Part shown: piece after piece, positions 1 to 8,238 of the stretch
Position numbering within the stretch: position 1 is the stretch's first letter
Layout: the number at the start of each line of letters is the position of its first letter
NCBI GenBank assembly: GCA_029249345.1
Contig: JAQWHM010000023.1
Span: 1 to 64,000 of the forward strand
Source: UBA10348 sp002469915
GTDB taxonomy: Bacteria; Bacteroidota; Rhodothermia; Rhodothermales; UBA10348
Length of the DNA stretch: 64,000 bases
Reading direction: 5' to 3'
Position numbers and translations under genes: made by a program
The notes under the pieces: model-generated
What the model saw: only the letters and a program-made list of their open reading frames with translations
Told to the model about the DNA's origin: nothing
Databases searched by the model: none

Positions 1-140
1 GAACTTACTTCGTTTCCTTCAACGCGCTTCGCCAATACCGTCGTGATCGCGGCCGTCAACGTCGTCTTACCGTGGTCAACATGACCAATCGTACCCACGT
101 TTACGTGAGGCTTATTACGCTGGAAAGTTTCCTTTGCCAT
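1..140 (-). CDS. tuf: Elongation factor Tu, N-terminal part (runs off the window)
   Basis: Only the first 46 codons are in the window. The start codon is at 140-138 and the protein begins MAKETFQRNKPHVNVGTIGH, with the P-loop GHVDHGKTT directly after, which is diagnostic of EF-Tu, the GTPase that delivers aminoacyl-tRNA to the ribosome. It is the last visible member of a minus-strand run of four tRNA genes (795 down to 333), the same gene order as the thrU-tyrU-glyT-thrT-tufB operon of Escherichia coli. No strong Shine-Dalgarno sequence precedes the ATG; the leader between the last tRNA and the start is about 190 nt. Confidence 0.97.
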   Translation of the reverse strand, partial: MAKETFQRNKPHVNVGTIGHVDHGKTTLTAAITTVLAKRVEGNEVS

Positions 141-332
141 AGCTTTGTCTCGTAAAACTCGTAGTTGAACTACGATTTATTGTTTATCCCGGAGGTTTCA
201 ATTCAAGCGGTGAAAAGCTTCACGGCGAACTGTCTTCCTTTCGGAGGACTTCGCCCGTTCGGATCCCCACCGAGGAGTCAACAAGAAACGGAACAAGTTC
301 CATTCTCTCCACCAAAAACGGTGGAATATTGT
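141..332 (-). other. Untranslated spacer between tRNA-Thr(GGT) and tuf
   Basis: A 192-nt stretch with no credible ORF. It holds two small inverted repeats on the transcribed strand: 309-324 (CCACC/GGTGG arms, 6-nt loop) right after the tRNA, probably affecting RNA processing, and 160-174 (CGTAG/CTACG arms) 20 nt ahead of the tuf start. No T-run follows either, so neither looks like a terminator and transcription is expected to continue into tuf. Function of the hairpins is inference only. Confidence 0.4.
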
Positions 333-407
<75 letters not shown>

Positions 408-444
408 ATGTTGCGTCAGGGTCTCTTTAGCCTAAAGGCTCTAG

Positions 445-517
445 AGCGGGAGACGAGATTCGAACTCGCGACCCTCAGCTTGGAAGGCTGATGCTCTACC
501 AACTGAGCTACTCCCGC
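445..517 (-). tRNA. tRNA-Gly (anticodon TCC)
   Basis: Cloverleaf on the minus strand: acceptor GCGGGAG/CTCCCGC, D-arm GCTC..GAGC, anticodon stem TCAGC/GCTGA with loop CTTCCAA (anticodon TCC), T-loop TTCGAAT. Discriminator T at 445, no encoded CCA, so a CCA-adding enzyme is needed. It is the third tRNA of the operon. Confidence 0.97.
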
Positions 518-581
518 TTACGCAACACAACGCTATACGACAACGGGACCTAATTAAAGATCCTGCAGCGCATAGCGTTTG

Positions 582-664
582 TGGACGGGGGAGGATTCGA
601 ACCTCCGAAGTCGAAAGACACTGGATTTACAGTCCAGCCCGGTTGACCGCTTCGGTACCCGTCC
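582..664 (-). tRNA. tRNA-Tyr (anticodon GTA)
   Basis: An 83-nt class II tRNA with a long variable arm. Acceptor GGACGGG/CCCGTCC, anticodon stem CTGGA/TCCAG with loop CTGTAAA (anticodon GTA), T-loop TTCGAAT, discriminator A, no encoded CCA. Anticodon plus long variable arm identify it as tRNA-Tyr rather than Ser or Leu. Confidence 0.97.
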
Positions 665-722
665 ATTATGTAAGAACTCAATCTACTTTGCAACCCGATG
701 ATACCGAGTGAAAGACTGACTG

Positions 723-795
723 AGCTGGCAGAGGGACTCGAACCCCCGACCTGCTGATTACAAATCAGCTGCTCTACCAACTGAGCTATGCCAGC
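723..795 (-). tRNA. tRNA-Thr (anticodon TGT)
   Basis: First tRNA of the operon. Acceptor GCTGGCA/TGCCAGC, anticodon stem GCTGA/TCAGC with loop TTTGTAA (anticodon TGT), T-loop TTCGAGT. No encoded CCA. Its 5' end lies about 22 nt downstream of the predicted transcription start from the promoter at 825-855. Confidence 0.97.
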
Positions 796-824
796 GACTT
801 TGACCCAACTTTTTGGGCAGACAC

Positions 825-855
825 CAAAGTTACTGAGGTCTCCAAGCAGAGTCAA
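825..855 (-). promoter_or_regulatory. Promoter of the tRNA-tuf operon
   Basis: On the minus strand TTGACT (855-850), a 17-nt spacer, then TAACTTTG (832-825). This satisfies both the sigma-70 pattern and the Bacteroidota housekeeping pattern TTG-N20-TAnnTTTG exactly. Predicted start of transcription is near 817, just ahead of tRNA-Thr(TGT). Confidence 0.8.
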
Positions 856-887
856 CTACATAGGTCGTAAAGGATCCGTGAAACCGA

Positions 888-1514
888 TCATTTCGACTCT
901 ATCGGTAATTCTCTCTTTTTCCAGTACAAAAACAGCCTAAGAAGAACAAAAAGGACGATTATGACTGTTACAACAACTCCATACGTCCGTAAATACCCTC
1001 CAACGACTGTCCAATTCTCTCCAACGAATACTCCGGCCCATGTCAATAATGTTGTCCAGACCAACGCACTTACAAAAGACCACACGGTCGTTCGCGTTAT
1101 GGACATGTGTGCCATCCCCACCGTTAAAGAAATTACCGATCGCAATCCGCTCAAAAACCTATTTGCCGCAATGAGTGAATATCCCCAACGCTGCAAGTAG
1201 GTTCGAGCTTTAAGGATACGACGTTTCGGGAGCCATTTGTAGCGATCTGGATCCAACAACCCGAGCCCAACTCGATGCCCGATAGCGTACATAGACATGA
1301 ATCCAAGAGTCCCTCCGATCGTAGCCAGGCCAATCACCACCCATGGATTCAAAACACCCAGTCCGGCCATGTAACCACCAAAGACAACGATCATATCGCC
1401 GGGTACGGGTGGCAATACGTTTTCAAGGTAAGCGACTGATAAAATAGTCAGATATGTGGCCACAGGTGAAAGAGCAGACATCCACTCTACGAGGCCGGTA
1501 AAAATTTCTGCCAT
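888..1514 (-). CDS. DedA-family (VTT/SNARE-associated) membrane protein
   Basis: A 208-residue polytopic inner-membrane protein. Several hydrophobic segments are visible, with the early re-entrant-type stretch around LENVLPPVPGDMIVVFGG and the DedA signature around NRFLSGLRS near residues 118-126. DedA proteins are lipid-scramblase-like transporters needed for envelope homeostasis. It lies 4 nt after ispF on the same strand, so it is probably the last gene of the ispD-ispF-dedA run. The substrate cannot be told from sequence. About 90 nt separate it from the tRNA operon promoter. Confidence 0.85.
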   Translation of the reverse strand: MAEIFTGLVEWMSALSPVATYLTILSVAYLENVLPPVPGDMIVVFGGYMAGLGVLNPWVVIGLATIGGTLGFMSMYAIGHRVGLGLLDPDRYKWLPKRRILKARTYLQRWGYSLIAANRFLSGLRSVISLTVGMAHMSITRTTVWSFVSALVWTTLLTWAGVFVGENWTVVGGYLRTYGVVVTVIIVLFVLLRLFLYWKKRELPIESK

Positions 1515-1518
1515 TGCC

Positions 1519-2004
1519 CTAGATGCCTCGGCTCACAATCGTGCAGACGGCATAAGCCGAAATGCCCTCCCCTACTCCCACAAACCCTAGCTTTTCTGTT
1601 GTTGTGGCCTTGACCGATACTACATCTAGATCAACCCCGGCCAAATCTGCTATGACTTGCCTCATTTCGGGTATAAACGGTTGCAACTTGGGACTCTGAG
1701 CAGCTACGGTCGAATCAATATTTCCAACCGAATAGCCTTTTTCTGCTACTAATCGTACTACCTCTTTGAAAAGACGTGCACTGTCCGCGTCTTTAAACGC
1801 TGGATCCGTATCTGGAAAATGATGACCGATATCTCCCAGTGCAGCGGCTCCCAGTAGTGCATCAGATATTGCATGCAGCAATACGTCTGCATCGGAGTGT
1901 CCTGCCAGTCCTTTTTTATACGGGACCGTCACGCCGCCCAGGATGAGCTTTCGGTCTTCGACCAATCGATGTACATCATACCCAAAGCCGATGCGCGTAA
2001 TCAT
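1519..2004 (-). CDS. ispF: 2-C-methyl-D-erythritol 2,4-cyclodiphosphate synthase
   Basis: 161 residues, the usual length. It converts CDP-methylerythritol phosphate to the cyclic diphosphate in the MEP isoprenoid pathway. Metal ligands are seen in GYDVHR (Asp10, His12) and in the HSDADVLLHAISDALLG block (His44), and the family motif around GDIGHHFPDTDP follows. The start codon overlaps the ispD stop by 4 nt (ATGA), so the two consecutive pathway enzymes are translationally coupled. Confidence 0.97.
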   Translation of the reverse strand: MITRIGFGYDVHRLVEDRKLILGGVTVPYKKGLAGHSDADVLLHAISDALLGAAALGDIGHHFPDTDPAFKDADSARLFKEVVRLVAEKGYSVGNIDSTVAAQSPKLQPFIPEMRQVIADLAGVDLDVVSVKATTTEKLGFVGVGEGISAYAVCTIVSRGI

Positions 2005-2759
2005 CTGGTTTCTTTCCCCACAATTTGCTCTCGTTCCTCGTGCTGAAGGACGCTAGCCCAGTAATTCCAAAACCTGAGAGCTTGCTCCCAATCTTGAGGA
2101 GTTGTGATTTTAATATTGTATTGACAGCCCGGAACGCACACCACATCATGCCCGGTATGTTGTACGAGGGCCACATCGTCGGTCGCCTGGATTTCACCTC
2201 TAAAAGCCTTGTCATGCGCTTCTATTAACCAATCCCTTCTAAAACCTTGTGGAGTCTGCATACGGACCAACTCTTCTCGAGGTACCGTTTCCGCAAACAG
2301 AACTTCCCCACTTTGCCCGGCAGCCATCTTCCTAACTGTGTCAGAAATGGATATGGCGAGTGACCCCGCACCAGATTGACGCACCGAACGAACGACCGCT
2401 GAAACGCGGGACATCCGGACAAATGGTCGTACTGCATCGTGAACAAGTACGACGTCTACTGCTTCTGGCAGAGCCATCAGCGCCCGGTGTACCGACTCTT
2501 GCCTGGTGTCTCCACCGCCAACAACATCGTGCAGTTTTGAAATGCCTACCCGGGCCAGCTCTTCTCGTAATGGTCCCACAGCCTCTTCGGGAGTCGCGAC
2601 CACGATATGATCTACCTCCGAATGCCGCTCGAACACCAACAGCGTTTGTACCAAGACCGACTTCCCGCCTAGTACTCGGAATTGCTTCCGATGACCACCG
2701 AGTCGCGTTCCTCTCCCAGCAGCCGGGATAATGACAGCAACTTGACCGGATTCGCTCAT
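2001..2759 (-). CDS. ispD: 2-C-methyl-D-erythritol 4-phosphate cytidylyltransferase
   Basis: 252 residues. The N-terminal nucleotide-binding loop PAAGRGTRLGGHRKQF (about residues 12-27) and the VLVHDAVRPF motif identify the CTP-using cytidylyltransferase of the MEP pathway. It directly precedes ispF with a 4-nt overlap. A promoter may lie in the 31-nt gap behind queA, but none is clear, and read-through from the queA promoter is likely. Confidence 0.97.
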   Translation of the reverse strand: MSESGQVAVIIPAAGRGTRLGGHRKQFRVLGGKSVLVQTLLVFERHSEVDHIVVATPEEAVGPLREELARVGISKLHDVVGGGDTRQESVHRALMALPEAVDVVLVHDAVRPFVRMSRVSAVVRSVRQSGAGSLAISISDTVRKMAAGQSGEVLFAETVPREELVRMQTPQGFRRDWLIEAHDKAFRGEIQATDDVALVQHTGHDVVCVPGCQYNIKITTPQDWEQALRFWNYWASVLQHEEREQIVGKETR

Positions 2760-2790
2760 AAAACCAAACGCAATTAGAGAAAGGTGTCGA

Positions 2791-3837
2791 TCAGATGATC
2801 AACATAGCATCACCAAACGAAAATAAACGATACTTTTCCTTTATAGCCACTTGGTAGGACTCGACCATGAAGTCATAGCCTGCAAAAGCAGCTACCAACA
2901 TCATCAGGGTACTACGGGGCATATGGAAATTCGTAATCAGTCGCTCTGTAATGTGAAATTCGTACGGTGGGTAAATAAATTTATCCGTCCAGCCAATATT
3001 TGCCTTTAGCGTATACGCGGCTGAAAGACTGGATTCGATGGCACGAACCACGGTGGTACCCACGGCGGTCACGCTGTTATCGGGCGATTTAAGCGCAATA
3101 TTAGACCTTTCTGCAATAGGTGGAGTCACGTGGTAGAACTCGGAATCCATCCGATGCTTGGTTAGATCCTCTACTTCAACGGGTCGAAAGGTCCCAAGAC
3201 CAACATGCAGGGTCACCGGCATGATGTCCACGCCCGTCTTCGTAAGGTTATCTACGAGACCCGGGGTAAAATGCAATCCAGCTGTAGGAGCCGCGACAGC
3301 GCCACGTTCTGAAGCAAAAAAGGTCTGGTATCTATCCCGATCTTCCGGCTCTACATTCCTTTTAAGGTATGGGGGAATTGGCGTTTCGCCGATCTCATCG
3401 ATTTTGGCATAGAGCTCATCATTCGTTCCGTCAAACACAAAACGAATAGTGCGACCTCGAGAAGTAGTGTTGTCGATTACTTCTGCAATCAGCCCATTTT
3501 CGAAATACAGCTTATTACCGATCCGAATCTTGCGAGCAGGATCAACGATGACATCCCATAACCGGCTTTCTGGATTCAACTCACGCAGAAGAAAGACTTC
3601 AATTCTCGCGCCGGTCTTTTCCTTATTCCCGAACAGACGTGCTGGAAATACTTTCGTATTGTTCACCAACATCACGTCGCCTTTCGTGTAATAATCAGGC
3701 AGATCGGAGAACTTGCGGTGTTCAATCGTTTGATCGGCGCGGTTTAGAACCATAAGTCGGGAAGAGTCCCGAGGTTCGACCGGATATTTCGCGATCAGAT
3801 TTTTGGGATATTCGTACTCAAATTTCGTGAGCTTCAT
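2791..3837 (-). CDS. queA: S-adenosylmethionine:tRNA ribosyltransferase-isomerase
   Basis: 348 residues. QueA transfers and rearranges the ribosyl group of SAM onto 7-aminomethyl-7-deazaguanine in tRNA to form epoxyqueuosine. Family motifs are visible: SSRLMVLNR near the N-terminus, APTAGLHFT in the middle, and HVGLGTFRPVEVED. The start ATG at 3837 gives the conserved MKLTKFEYEYP N-terminus. It has its own promoter at 3912-3942 and probably leads the queA-ispD-ispF-dedA transcription unit. Confidence 0.97.
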   Translation of the reverse strand: MKLTKFEYEYPKNLIAKYPVEPRDSSRLMVLNRADQTIEHRKFSDLPDYYTKGDVMLVNNTKVFPARLFGNKEKTGARIEVFLLRELNPESRLWDVIVDPARKIRIGNKLYFENGLIAEVIDNTTSRGRTIRFVFDGTNDELYAKIDEIGETPIPPYLKRNVEPEDRDRYQTFFASERGAVAAPTAGLHFTPGLVDNLTKTGVDIMPVTLHVGLGTFRPVEVEDLTKHRMDSEFYHVTPPIAERSNIALKSPDNSVTAVGTTVVRAIESSLSAAYTLKANIGWTDKFIYPPYEFHITERLITNFHMPRSTLMMLVAAFAGYDFMVESYQVAIKEKYRLFSFGDAMLII

Positions 3838-3911
3838 AGGGCCTTACAGGGCTTGCGGGTACAACATTGAATCTTTTTAAACGTCTATTGCGATAGGCGT
3901 TCAAAGGGCGC

Positions 3912-3942
3912 CAAATATACGTCCGGTTTGAGCCTGCTCCAA
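3912..3942 (-). promoter_or_regulatory. Promoter of queA
   Basis: Minus strand: TTG (3942-3940), exactly 20 nt, then TATATTTG (3919-3912). This matches TTG-N20-TAnnTTTG. Predicted start near 3905 gives a leader of about 70 nt before the queA ATG. The element lies in the divergent gap with the lipoprotein gene at 3981. Confidence 0.7.
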
Positions 3943-3980
3943 ACGAAGTAAACTTGAACGACGCGTTAAGCTGTAGTACT

Positions 3981-4448
3981 ATGCCTAAGATGAAACGAAA
4001 TGGGCTCTACATAGCGCTATGTCTGCTCCTCATGTCCTGCGATAATGGGCTAGAGCCGCCCGGAGAGGCTGGGACGGGTAGTATCAGGGGTACCATCGAA
4101 TATTTGGGTACCTGGCCAGCGGCAGACTCGCTCCAAGATCTCCGTTTTGTCGCCATGCGATTCGTTCCACAAGACACTTCTGATTTCCTTCAGCTGGCTG
4201 ATATGGAAATCAGTAATGGCCTGAACGTGAATGTAGAAACCGACACGTTCATCATTCCAGAGGCCAAATCTGGTTTATATGTGTATTCAGGAATCGCTCA
4301 GCAATTCGAGGCCAACTTCCTCTCCTGGAGACCGGTGGGACTGTACACCGACACGGCAGGTATTTTTTCGGTGTCTCCGGGCGAGTCCACAGAAATCAAC
4401 ATTCGAGTGGATTTTAATAACGTGCCCGTTTTCCCCCCTGAGCTATGA
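3981..4448 (+). CDS. Small lipoprotein paired with a TonB-dependent receptor
   Basis: About 155 residues with a signal peptide ending in the lipobox LLMSC, so it should be lipid-anchored. Start could be the ATG at 3981 (MPKMKRN) or 3990 (MKRNGLYIALCLLLMSC); an in-frame ATG at 3954 would add a poor extension. The mature part begins with a GSIRGTIEYLGTWPAADS segment and shows alternating hydrophobic strands, suggesting a small beta-sandwich of carboxypeptidase-regulatory or transthyretin type (inference). Its stop overlaps the start of the TonB-dependent receptor by 4 nt, so the two are very likely partners, perhaps in substrate capture. No named family is recognised. Confidence 0.75.
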   Translation: MPKMKRNGLYIALCLLLMSCDNGLEPPGEAGTGSIRGTIEYLGTWPAADSLQDLRFVAMRFVPQDTSDFLQLADMEISNGLNVNVETDTFIIPEAKSGLYVYSGIAQQFEANFLSWRPVGLYTDTAGIFSVSPGESTEINIRVDFNNVPVFPPEL

Positions 4449-6700
4449 GAACACTGGCATTCATAGCGGTACTGCTGTTGGGCTTGAACCCCGTTGCGGC
4501 GCAAACCATCAAGGGCACTGTTAGTGACGATCAGGGCAGTCCGTTGCCTGGAGCCAATATCGTCATTGTTGGCACCAGCGTAGGCACGGCATCATTGCCC
4601 GACGGCACCTTTGAGTTTGATACCACAATTACGGGCATCGTCGTGCTAAAAGTGAGTGCTATCGGGTTCTATTCAACGCAACAAAGCGTTCGGCTTGTCG
4701 AGGGCGAAACTCTTTTGTTGTCTCTCATTCTCAAGGAACAGGTTCTTGAGTCAGATGAGGTCGTAGTGACCGCGTCTAGACGAGAACAACCCGCTCTATC
4801 TGTGCCCGTTAGTGTGTCCGTGCTTTCTGCCGAGGACTTAGGAAGAAGAAACGTCATTGTACTCGACGATGCCCTGCGCACTGTTTCCGGCGTACAAGTT
4901 CTGGGCAACCAAATCAATATCAGGGGGTCCAGTGGGTTTGCGTACAACACCGGGAGCCGCGTTCTCTTGATGCTAGATGGGATGCCCTTACTTACTCCGG
5001 AATCAGATGGTGTGCCCCTCGAAGCATTACCGGCGACAGAAATTGAACGAATAGAAGTGCTAAAAGGCCCAGGCTCAGCGTTGTATGGTGGCGGTGCGCT
5101 CGGCGGCGTCATTAACGTCATATCTAGAGAACTACCCGATACGCCAGTAACCACTGTTTCATCTTTTGCTGGTAGCTGGGAGCCCGTAAGACACGAAGTC
5201 TGGCGATCAGGATGGACCCATGGAGACGAATATCGTCCTTTCTGGGGCGTATCCATGTCTCATGCTCGCCGTTCCTCTCCTCGGTTTGGATGGTGGGCTA
5301 ATGCTTCGTTTCGAAGAGATTCTGGATATCGCCAGTTGTCTGGTCGAGACGTCTTTCATGCGTTTTCAAAGCTAAGCTGGCAGCCCAAACCAGCTTATAA
5401 ACTGGAGACCCTACTCGGAATCATGATCCGAGAAAAAAATAGTTTCATATTCTGGGCTTCAGCTAACGATGTACTCAGTCCTGGTCGCATTACTCTCGGA
5501 CCTGCCCCTTTAGACGATTCAAATCCAAATGGAGCATCCGATAACTTTGTTAAACAACTCAGTTTCTTGCCCGTTTTTACCCATTTCGTGGGTACTAAGT
5601 GGTTTTATGAGATAAAAGGGCGGGTTTTCGGGTTATTTGTACAGCCTATCTCCAATATCTCAGGCAAACCGAAATCGCTTTCTGAAGGCACCCTCGGATT
5701 CAGATACGGAGCAGAAGGTCTTCTAAATTGGATACCTCGATCATCCACTCGCATGGTTTTTGGCGCGTCTCGAGATGCAAATACAACCAGAAGCTCATTT
5801 TTTGTAACTACCGATGGCGATGAGTTGGGTGGTCAACCCGAAGTTGCTGTCTTCACGCACCTCGAAGAGGAGTTAAGTGAAAACCTCCAAGTAGTCGCCG
5901 GACTTCGATTCGACCACTACCGGATAGATCAATCCAATGCGGAATCTCGCCTTAGCCCGAAATTAAGCTTGGCATATACCTGGATGCCTAGGCAAGTTCT
6001 TCGCCTGGCATGGGGGCACGGTTTTCGCGTTCCTTCATTTGCAGAGCGCTTTACAGACAACAGGGACTTCCTGCCTATCATTCGAAATCTAGAATTGAAG
6101 CCCGAGCGTAGTCAGAGTATCGAAGTCGGGATCAGAGGATCCACATCGCTGAGAAGCTCGCTAGTCCAAGGGACATTCAGCTGGGATGCCTCTGCCTTTT
6201 GGAATACCTACGATGGCTTTATCGAACCGCGACTCGTTGTTTCAGAACAAGCCTTCCAGTTCGTCAACCTCCCTAGTGCCCGAATCGTGGGAACTGAATT
6301 CCAGTTAGAATGGAAAAATGCATCAGAACAGACCGCCCTTTCCGTTGGATACACCTTTTTAGGTAGCCGTGAGGATCAAACCGAAGAAGAACTTCCCTTC
6401 AGGTCTCGGCATCAAGTGGTCACGTCTCTCGATTCACACGTTTGGGGACCCTTCAGCGCTGGACTCGATTACCGATTTGCCAGTCGACCCGGACGTGTTG
6501 AAACAGACTTCGCCAGGTTCGTGCCAGACGCCGAGCTAATGGTGGACACGAAAGTACTCGATATGCGTACCTCATTTACACGCGGTCCATTCGTGGTGAA
6601 CGTAATCGTCAATAATGCACTTGAGTATCACTTCATCGAACGACCCGCACTACTAGGGGCACCGCGAAGATATACGCTGAAACTGACCTATCAGCACTAA
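4445..6700 (+). CDS. TonB-dependent outer-membrane receptor with N-terminal CarboxypepD-regulatory domain
   Basis: 751 residues. Signal peptide ending VAAQ (residues 1-19), a carboxypeptidase-regulatory-like domain (about 20-100, GTVSDDQGSPLPGANIVIVG), a plug domain (about 105-230, with DEVVVTASRREQ as a TonB-box-like stretch and VLKGPGSALYGGGALGG), then a beta-barrel to the C-terminus KLTYQH. Size and plug resemble BtuB/FepA-type receptors, but the ligand cannot be read from sequence. It is translationally coupled (ATGA) to the upstream lipoprotein. Convergent with the DinB-like gene at 6720. Confidence 0.93.
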   Translation: MRTLAFIAVLLLGLNPVAAQTIKGTVSDDQGSPLPGANIVIVGTSVGTASLPDGTFEFDTTITGIVVLKVSAIGFYSTQQSVRLVEGETLLLSLILKEQVLESDEVVVTASRREQPALSVPVSVSVLSAEDLGRRNVIVLDDALRTVSGVQVLGNQINIRGSSGFAYNTGSRVLLMLDGMPLLTPESDGVPLEALPATEIERIEVLKGPGSALYGGGALGGVINVISRELPDTPVTTVSSFAGSWEPVRHEVWRSGWTHGDEYRPFWGVSMSHARRSSPRFGWWANASFRRDSGYRQLSGRDVFHAFSKLSWQPKPAYKLETLLGIMIREKNSFIFWASANDVLSPGRITLGPAPLDDSNPNGASDNFVKQLSFLPVFTHFVGTKWFYEIKGRVFGLFVQPISNISGKPKSLSEGTLGFRYGAEGLLNWIPRSSTRMVFGASRDANTTRSSFFVTTDGDELGGQPEVAVFTHLEEELSENLQVVAGLRFDHYRIDQSNAESRLSPKLSLAYTWMPRQVLRLAWGHGFRVPSFAERFTDNRDFLPIIRNLELKPERSQSIEVGIRGSTSLRSSLVQGTFSWDASAFWNTYDGFIEPRLVVSEQAFQFVNLPSARIVGTEFQLEWKNASEQTALSVGYTFLGSREDQTEEELPFRSRHQVVTSLDSHVWGPFSAGLDYRFASRPGRVETDFARFVPDAELMVDTKVLDMRTSFTRGPFVVNVIVNNALEYHFIERPALLGAPRRYTLKLTYQH

Positions 6701-6719
6701 TCCTCGCCCGCGAAAGGGT

Positions 6720-7253
6720 TTACCAACCCATTCGCTCCTTCAGAGACGTAATGTGGGCCACATGATGCAAACCGTGCCAAGCATAAAGCTGTAACATGGT
6801 ATCCAGATCGACCAATCCTATTTCTGGATGATCCAAGTTTCTGGCGAAGTCCTCAGAAGACATGCTGCGTAACGTAGCGACCCAGCGGACATGCAATCCG
6901 TCTAACAAGTCAAGAGAAACGGATACGGGCACGCTGAACGAGTCTTCCAATTCAGCCCACGCCGCCTCATTGTACGCAGTGATTTTAGGCTCATGCTCCG
7001 TAAGAGCCAACCGAAATCGGATGTACGCATTTGCGTGACTATCGAACATGTGATGTATCAGCTGACGCACCGTCCATCCATCCTCCCGATAGCACGAATC
7101 CAACTGGACGTCCGATAAGCTTCTAGCACTGGCCCTTAGATTGCTCGGACATGCCTCAATGGTTTCTATGAACGCAAGCCGCTGTTCAGATGAACTGAGA
7201 ACCACATTCGAAAAACGCCCAATCGGGTACTTTAGTCCTTCGATAGAAGACAT
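6720..7253 (-). CDS. DinB/YfiT-like metal-dependent protein (BstA-type putative thiol transferase)
   Basis: 177 residues of the DinB_2/YfiT fold. It begins LKYPIGRF, typical of the YfiT/BstA subgroup, and carries the three expected metal-binding His regions: RQLIHHMFDSHANAY in the middle and WHGLHHVAHI near the C-terminus. Members include bacillithiol S-transferase BstA; others are described only as putative hydrolases. The ypdA homologue at 27295 makes bacillithiol use plausible here (inference). It lies 5 nt after the membrane protein at 7259 on the same strand. Confidence 0.85.
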   Translation of the reverse strand: MSSIEGLKYPIGRFSNVVLSSSEQRLAFIETIEACPSNLRASARSLSDVQLDSCYREDGWTVRQLIHHMFDSHANAYIRFRLALTEHEPKITAYNEAAWAELEDSFSVPVSVSLDLLDGLHVRWVATLRSMSSEDFARNLDHPEIGLVDLDTMLQLYAWHGLHHVAHITSLKERMGW

Positions 7254-7258
7254 AGCGT

Positions 7259-7600
7259 CTAAAACGGCTTGATAACTCCCATCACGATGGAGGTAAGAAT
7301 CAAAATAATGGCAAAGATGAGGTCGCTATTCCCTTTGAGTTTTCCCTGATAAGCGGGGAAAGCACCCAGAACAAACCAGGTAAAGAGCTTCACAAATATC
7401 CAAACGGGAAATGGCCAACCGATTGAAAGGCGAGCTAACATCCCAAAACCTCCTAGAAGCAGCAAAAACAAGCCTACTCCATGCAGGATCTTGAGCGTCT
7501 TGGCGTTGTCACTTGTCTTAGAGGTCACTAACCCTCCTATCGCGAGAGCCAGAAAGAGTAGACCTGTGAGGTGCAGAATCAAATAGGTGGAGTGCGGCAT
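7259..7600 (-). CDS. Small four-helix membrane protein, unknown
   Basis: 113 residues with four predicted membrane helices separated by short loops (residues about 5-26, 38-58, 64-82, 94-110). No motif or family recognised. The compact four-helix layout recalls SirB-like or similar small membrane proteins, but this is not a firm match. It lies within the minus-strand run of the BtuF-like and BstA-like genes. Confidence 0.65.
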   Translation of the reverse strand: MPHSTYLILHLTGLLFLALAIGGLVTSKTSDNAKTLKILHGVGLFLLLLGGFGMLARLSIGWPFPVWIFVKLFTWFVLGAFPAYQGKLKGNSDLIFAIILILTSIVMGVIKPF

Positions 7601-7624
7601 GACAAATATCAGATGATTAGTTCG

Positions 7625-8197
7625 TTATGGGGAAGAAGGATACCCAAAAATAAGGGATGCTGTCTCGAAAATTGCGTCAAAGACACTTGGACCACTCGAT
7701 ACCCACTTATCTGGAATCTGACTTTCATGAAAGCTGACTTCCTTCAATGTCGGCCTTTTGCCCCGAAGTACTATGAGATGATCTAGGCGGGCCGCCGCAA
7801 GATCCCGTTCAGACAACCAGAAACTTTCGCGCGAACTTGCATGAACGGGATCGAAGCAGGCGGCCCGGTCAAGCAGGTCAGGAATCCATCGCCCAGGCGC
7901 CAGTAACCTTCCCTCAACTTCCGTAACCACCAAAACACGTGGAAGCACGTCTGCAGGTGCATTTCTAGAAATCCCAAGATCGTTGCGAAGTTGACTCAGA
8001 CGAGCCTCCACATCGGCAACCTGCTGCATAGCTGCTGGCAAACACTGCGTCTTGCTTCCAAGCGATAAAACACCCATTCCAATCTTTTTTAGCGTGTCTG
8101 GATTCCATTCAACTGCCAAGGCTTCTTGGTGCCCAGAAGCTCCAATCAGGCGGAGCCATTCTTCTTTAGCATTCTCGTTTGGCTCAAAAATATTCAT
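7625..8197 (-). CDS. BtuF-like periplasmic-binding-fold protein without signal peptide
   Basis: About 190 residues from the ATG at 8197 (MNIFEPNENAKEEW); a TTG at 8236, right after the tkt stop, would add 13 residues. The segment VLSLGSKT, a helix rich in Leu/Arg, then PRVLVVTEVEGRLLAPGRWIPDLLDRA resembles the second half of cobalamin-binding BtuF-type proteins (pattern PRV...W..P....GHW.P.L...AG). It lacks a visible signal peptide, and it seems to lack most of the first lobe. It could therefore be a cytosolic derivative or a decayed protein. Function unknown; the BtuF resemblance is by eye only. Confidence 0.55.
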   Translation of the reverse strand: MNIFEPNENAKEEWLRLIGASGHQEALAVEWNPDTLKKIGMGVLSLGSKTQCLPAAMQQVADVEARLSQLRNDLGISRNAPADVLPRVLVVTEVEGRLLAPGRWIPDLLDRAACFDPVHASSRESFWLSERDLAAARLDHLIVLRGKRPTLKEVSFHESQIPDKWVSSGPSVFDAIFETASLIFGYPSSP

Positions 8198-8238
8198 TCT
8201 ATCGGTGGACGCTTTCGGTTGAACGAAGTCCAACAATG

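Noticed and set aside
550..855. 101-codon minus-strand ORF
   Set aside because: It reads through tRNA-Tyr and tRNA-Thr genes and the promoter; tRNA-like sequence gives the IAQLVEQ-type artefact peptide.
4669..5256. 195-codon minus-strand ORF
   Set aside because: Antisense shadow of the TonB-receptor gene, Ser/Thr/Arg-rich, no start context.
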